Assembly (NCBI GenBank): GCA_003645555.1
Contig: QNFN01000095.1
Coordinates: 1 to 7,100 of the forward strand
DNA: 7,100 nucleotides
Direction of reading: 5' to 3'
Origin: Gammaproteobacteria bacterium
GTDB taxonomy: Bacteria > Pseudomonadota > Gammaproteobacteria > QNFN01
The notes under the pieces are model-generated. The model did not search any database and had not been told where the DNA came from. It was given only the letters and a program-made list of their open reading frames with translations. Of this stretch, positions 6,813 through 7,100 are shown piece after piece. The first letter of the stretch is position 1. Each line of letters begins with the position of its first letter. The position numbers and the translations under genes were made by a program.

Positions 6813-7100
6813 TCAGCGCGTCCGCGGACAGAGCTCGGCATCGGTAAAGAAGTAGGCGATCTCGGCTTGCGCGGTATCGGGCCCGTCAGACCCGTGCACG
6901 CAGTTCTCGTCAACCGTCTTGGCGAAATCGGCGCGGATGGTTCCCGGCGCAGCCTCCTGCGGGTTGGTCGCACCCATGATCTCGCGGTGGGTGGTAATCG
7001 CGTTCTCACCCTCAAGCGCCTGCACCATTACCGGACCGGAAGTCATGAAAGCGACCAGGTCATTGAAAAACGGTCGCTCGCGATGCACCGCGTAGAACCC
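6813..7100 (-). CDS. ndk: Nucleoside diphosphate kinase, 5'-truncated by window edge
   Basis: This is the C-terminal 95 residues of a nucleoside diphosphate kinase, the cytosolic enzyme that moves the gamma-phosphate of ATP to other (d)NDPs through a phospho-histidine. The frame is open to position 7100 and begins [12 protein letters not shown], which matches the mid-protein GFYAEH...PFF region of E. coli Ndk. It continues with [16 protein letters not shown], the nucleotide-binding GATNP, and the active-site segment ENCVHGSDG, whose His is encoded at 6896-6894. It ends in CPRTR, the usual Ndk C-terminus. If the full length is the common 143 residues, 48 are missing and this His is residue 117, as in E. 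coli. An in-frame GTG at 7088 is an internal Val codon, because homology continues upstream of it. The family motif is usually HGSDS; here the last Ser is Gly. The TGA stop lies 2 nt before the rlmN start, so the two genes are probably co-transcribed. Confidence 0.97.
   Translation of the reverse strand, partial: GFYAVHRERPFFNDLVAFMTSGPVMVQALEGENAITTHREIMGATNPQEAAPGTIRADFAKTVDENCVHGSDGPDTAQAEIAYFFTDAELCPRTR

Noticed and set aside
1..7100. CRISPR arrays, tRNA/rRNA genes, insertion sequences, defence or other accessory systems
   Set aside because: Nearly every base is covered by intact or edge-truncated core genes in a known order. No repeat arrays, inverted terminal repeats or composition shifts were seen.

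Overview
This window is a tightly packed, single-strand block of housekeeping genes from a high-GC proteobacterium. Every recognisable gene lies on the minus strand, so transcription runs from position 7100 towards position 1. The order is ndk (5' end cut off by the window) > rlmN > pilF/pilW > rodZ > ispG > hisS > yfgM-like > bamB (3' end cut off). This order is a classic gammaproteobacterial arrangement, and the proteins resemble their E. coli counterparts closely enough to match catalytic residues one by one. I infer a GC-rich gammaproteobacterium outside the enterics. The genus cannot be settled from the sequence alone.

Layout from 7100 down to 1: the last 95 codons of nucleoside diphosphate kinase (7100-6813); 2 nt; rlmN, a radical-SAM 23S rRNA/tRNA adenine C2-methyltransferase with a TTG start (6810-5722); pilF/pilW, a type IV pilus pilotin-like TPR lipoprotein (5725-4949), overlapping rlmN by 4 nt; rodZ, the MreB-linked cell-shape membrane protein (4952-3990), overlapping pilF by 4 nt; 27 nt; ispG, the [4Fe-4S] enzyme of the MEP isoprenoid pathway (3962-2874); 39 nt; hisS, histidyl-tRNA synthetase with a GTG start (2834-1542); 20 nt; a YfgM-family translocon-associated TPR protein with a TTG start (1521-877); and bamB, the beta-propeller lipoprotein of the outer-membrane protein assembly complex (880 to beyond position 1), overlapping yfgM by 4 nt.

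The gene spacing (three ATGA overlaps, no gap above 39 nt, no convincing terminator) suggests one transcription unit or a few overlapping ones. The functions fall into translation and RNA modification (rlmN, hisS), nucleotide and isoprenoid supply (ndk, ispG; isoprenoids feed the lipid carrier for peptidoglycan) and envelope building (pilF, rodZ, yfgM, bamB). There are no RNA genes, mobile elements, CRISPR arrays or long non-coding stretches. I found no previously undescribed system. The points worth a second look are small: the initiation signals, the ispG start without a visible Shine-Dalgarno, and a few residue-level variations. The long plus-strand reading frames are antisense shadows of the real genes.
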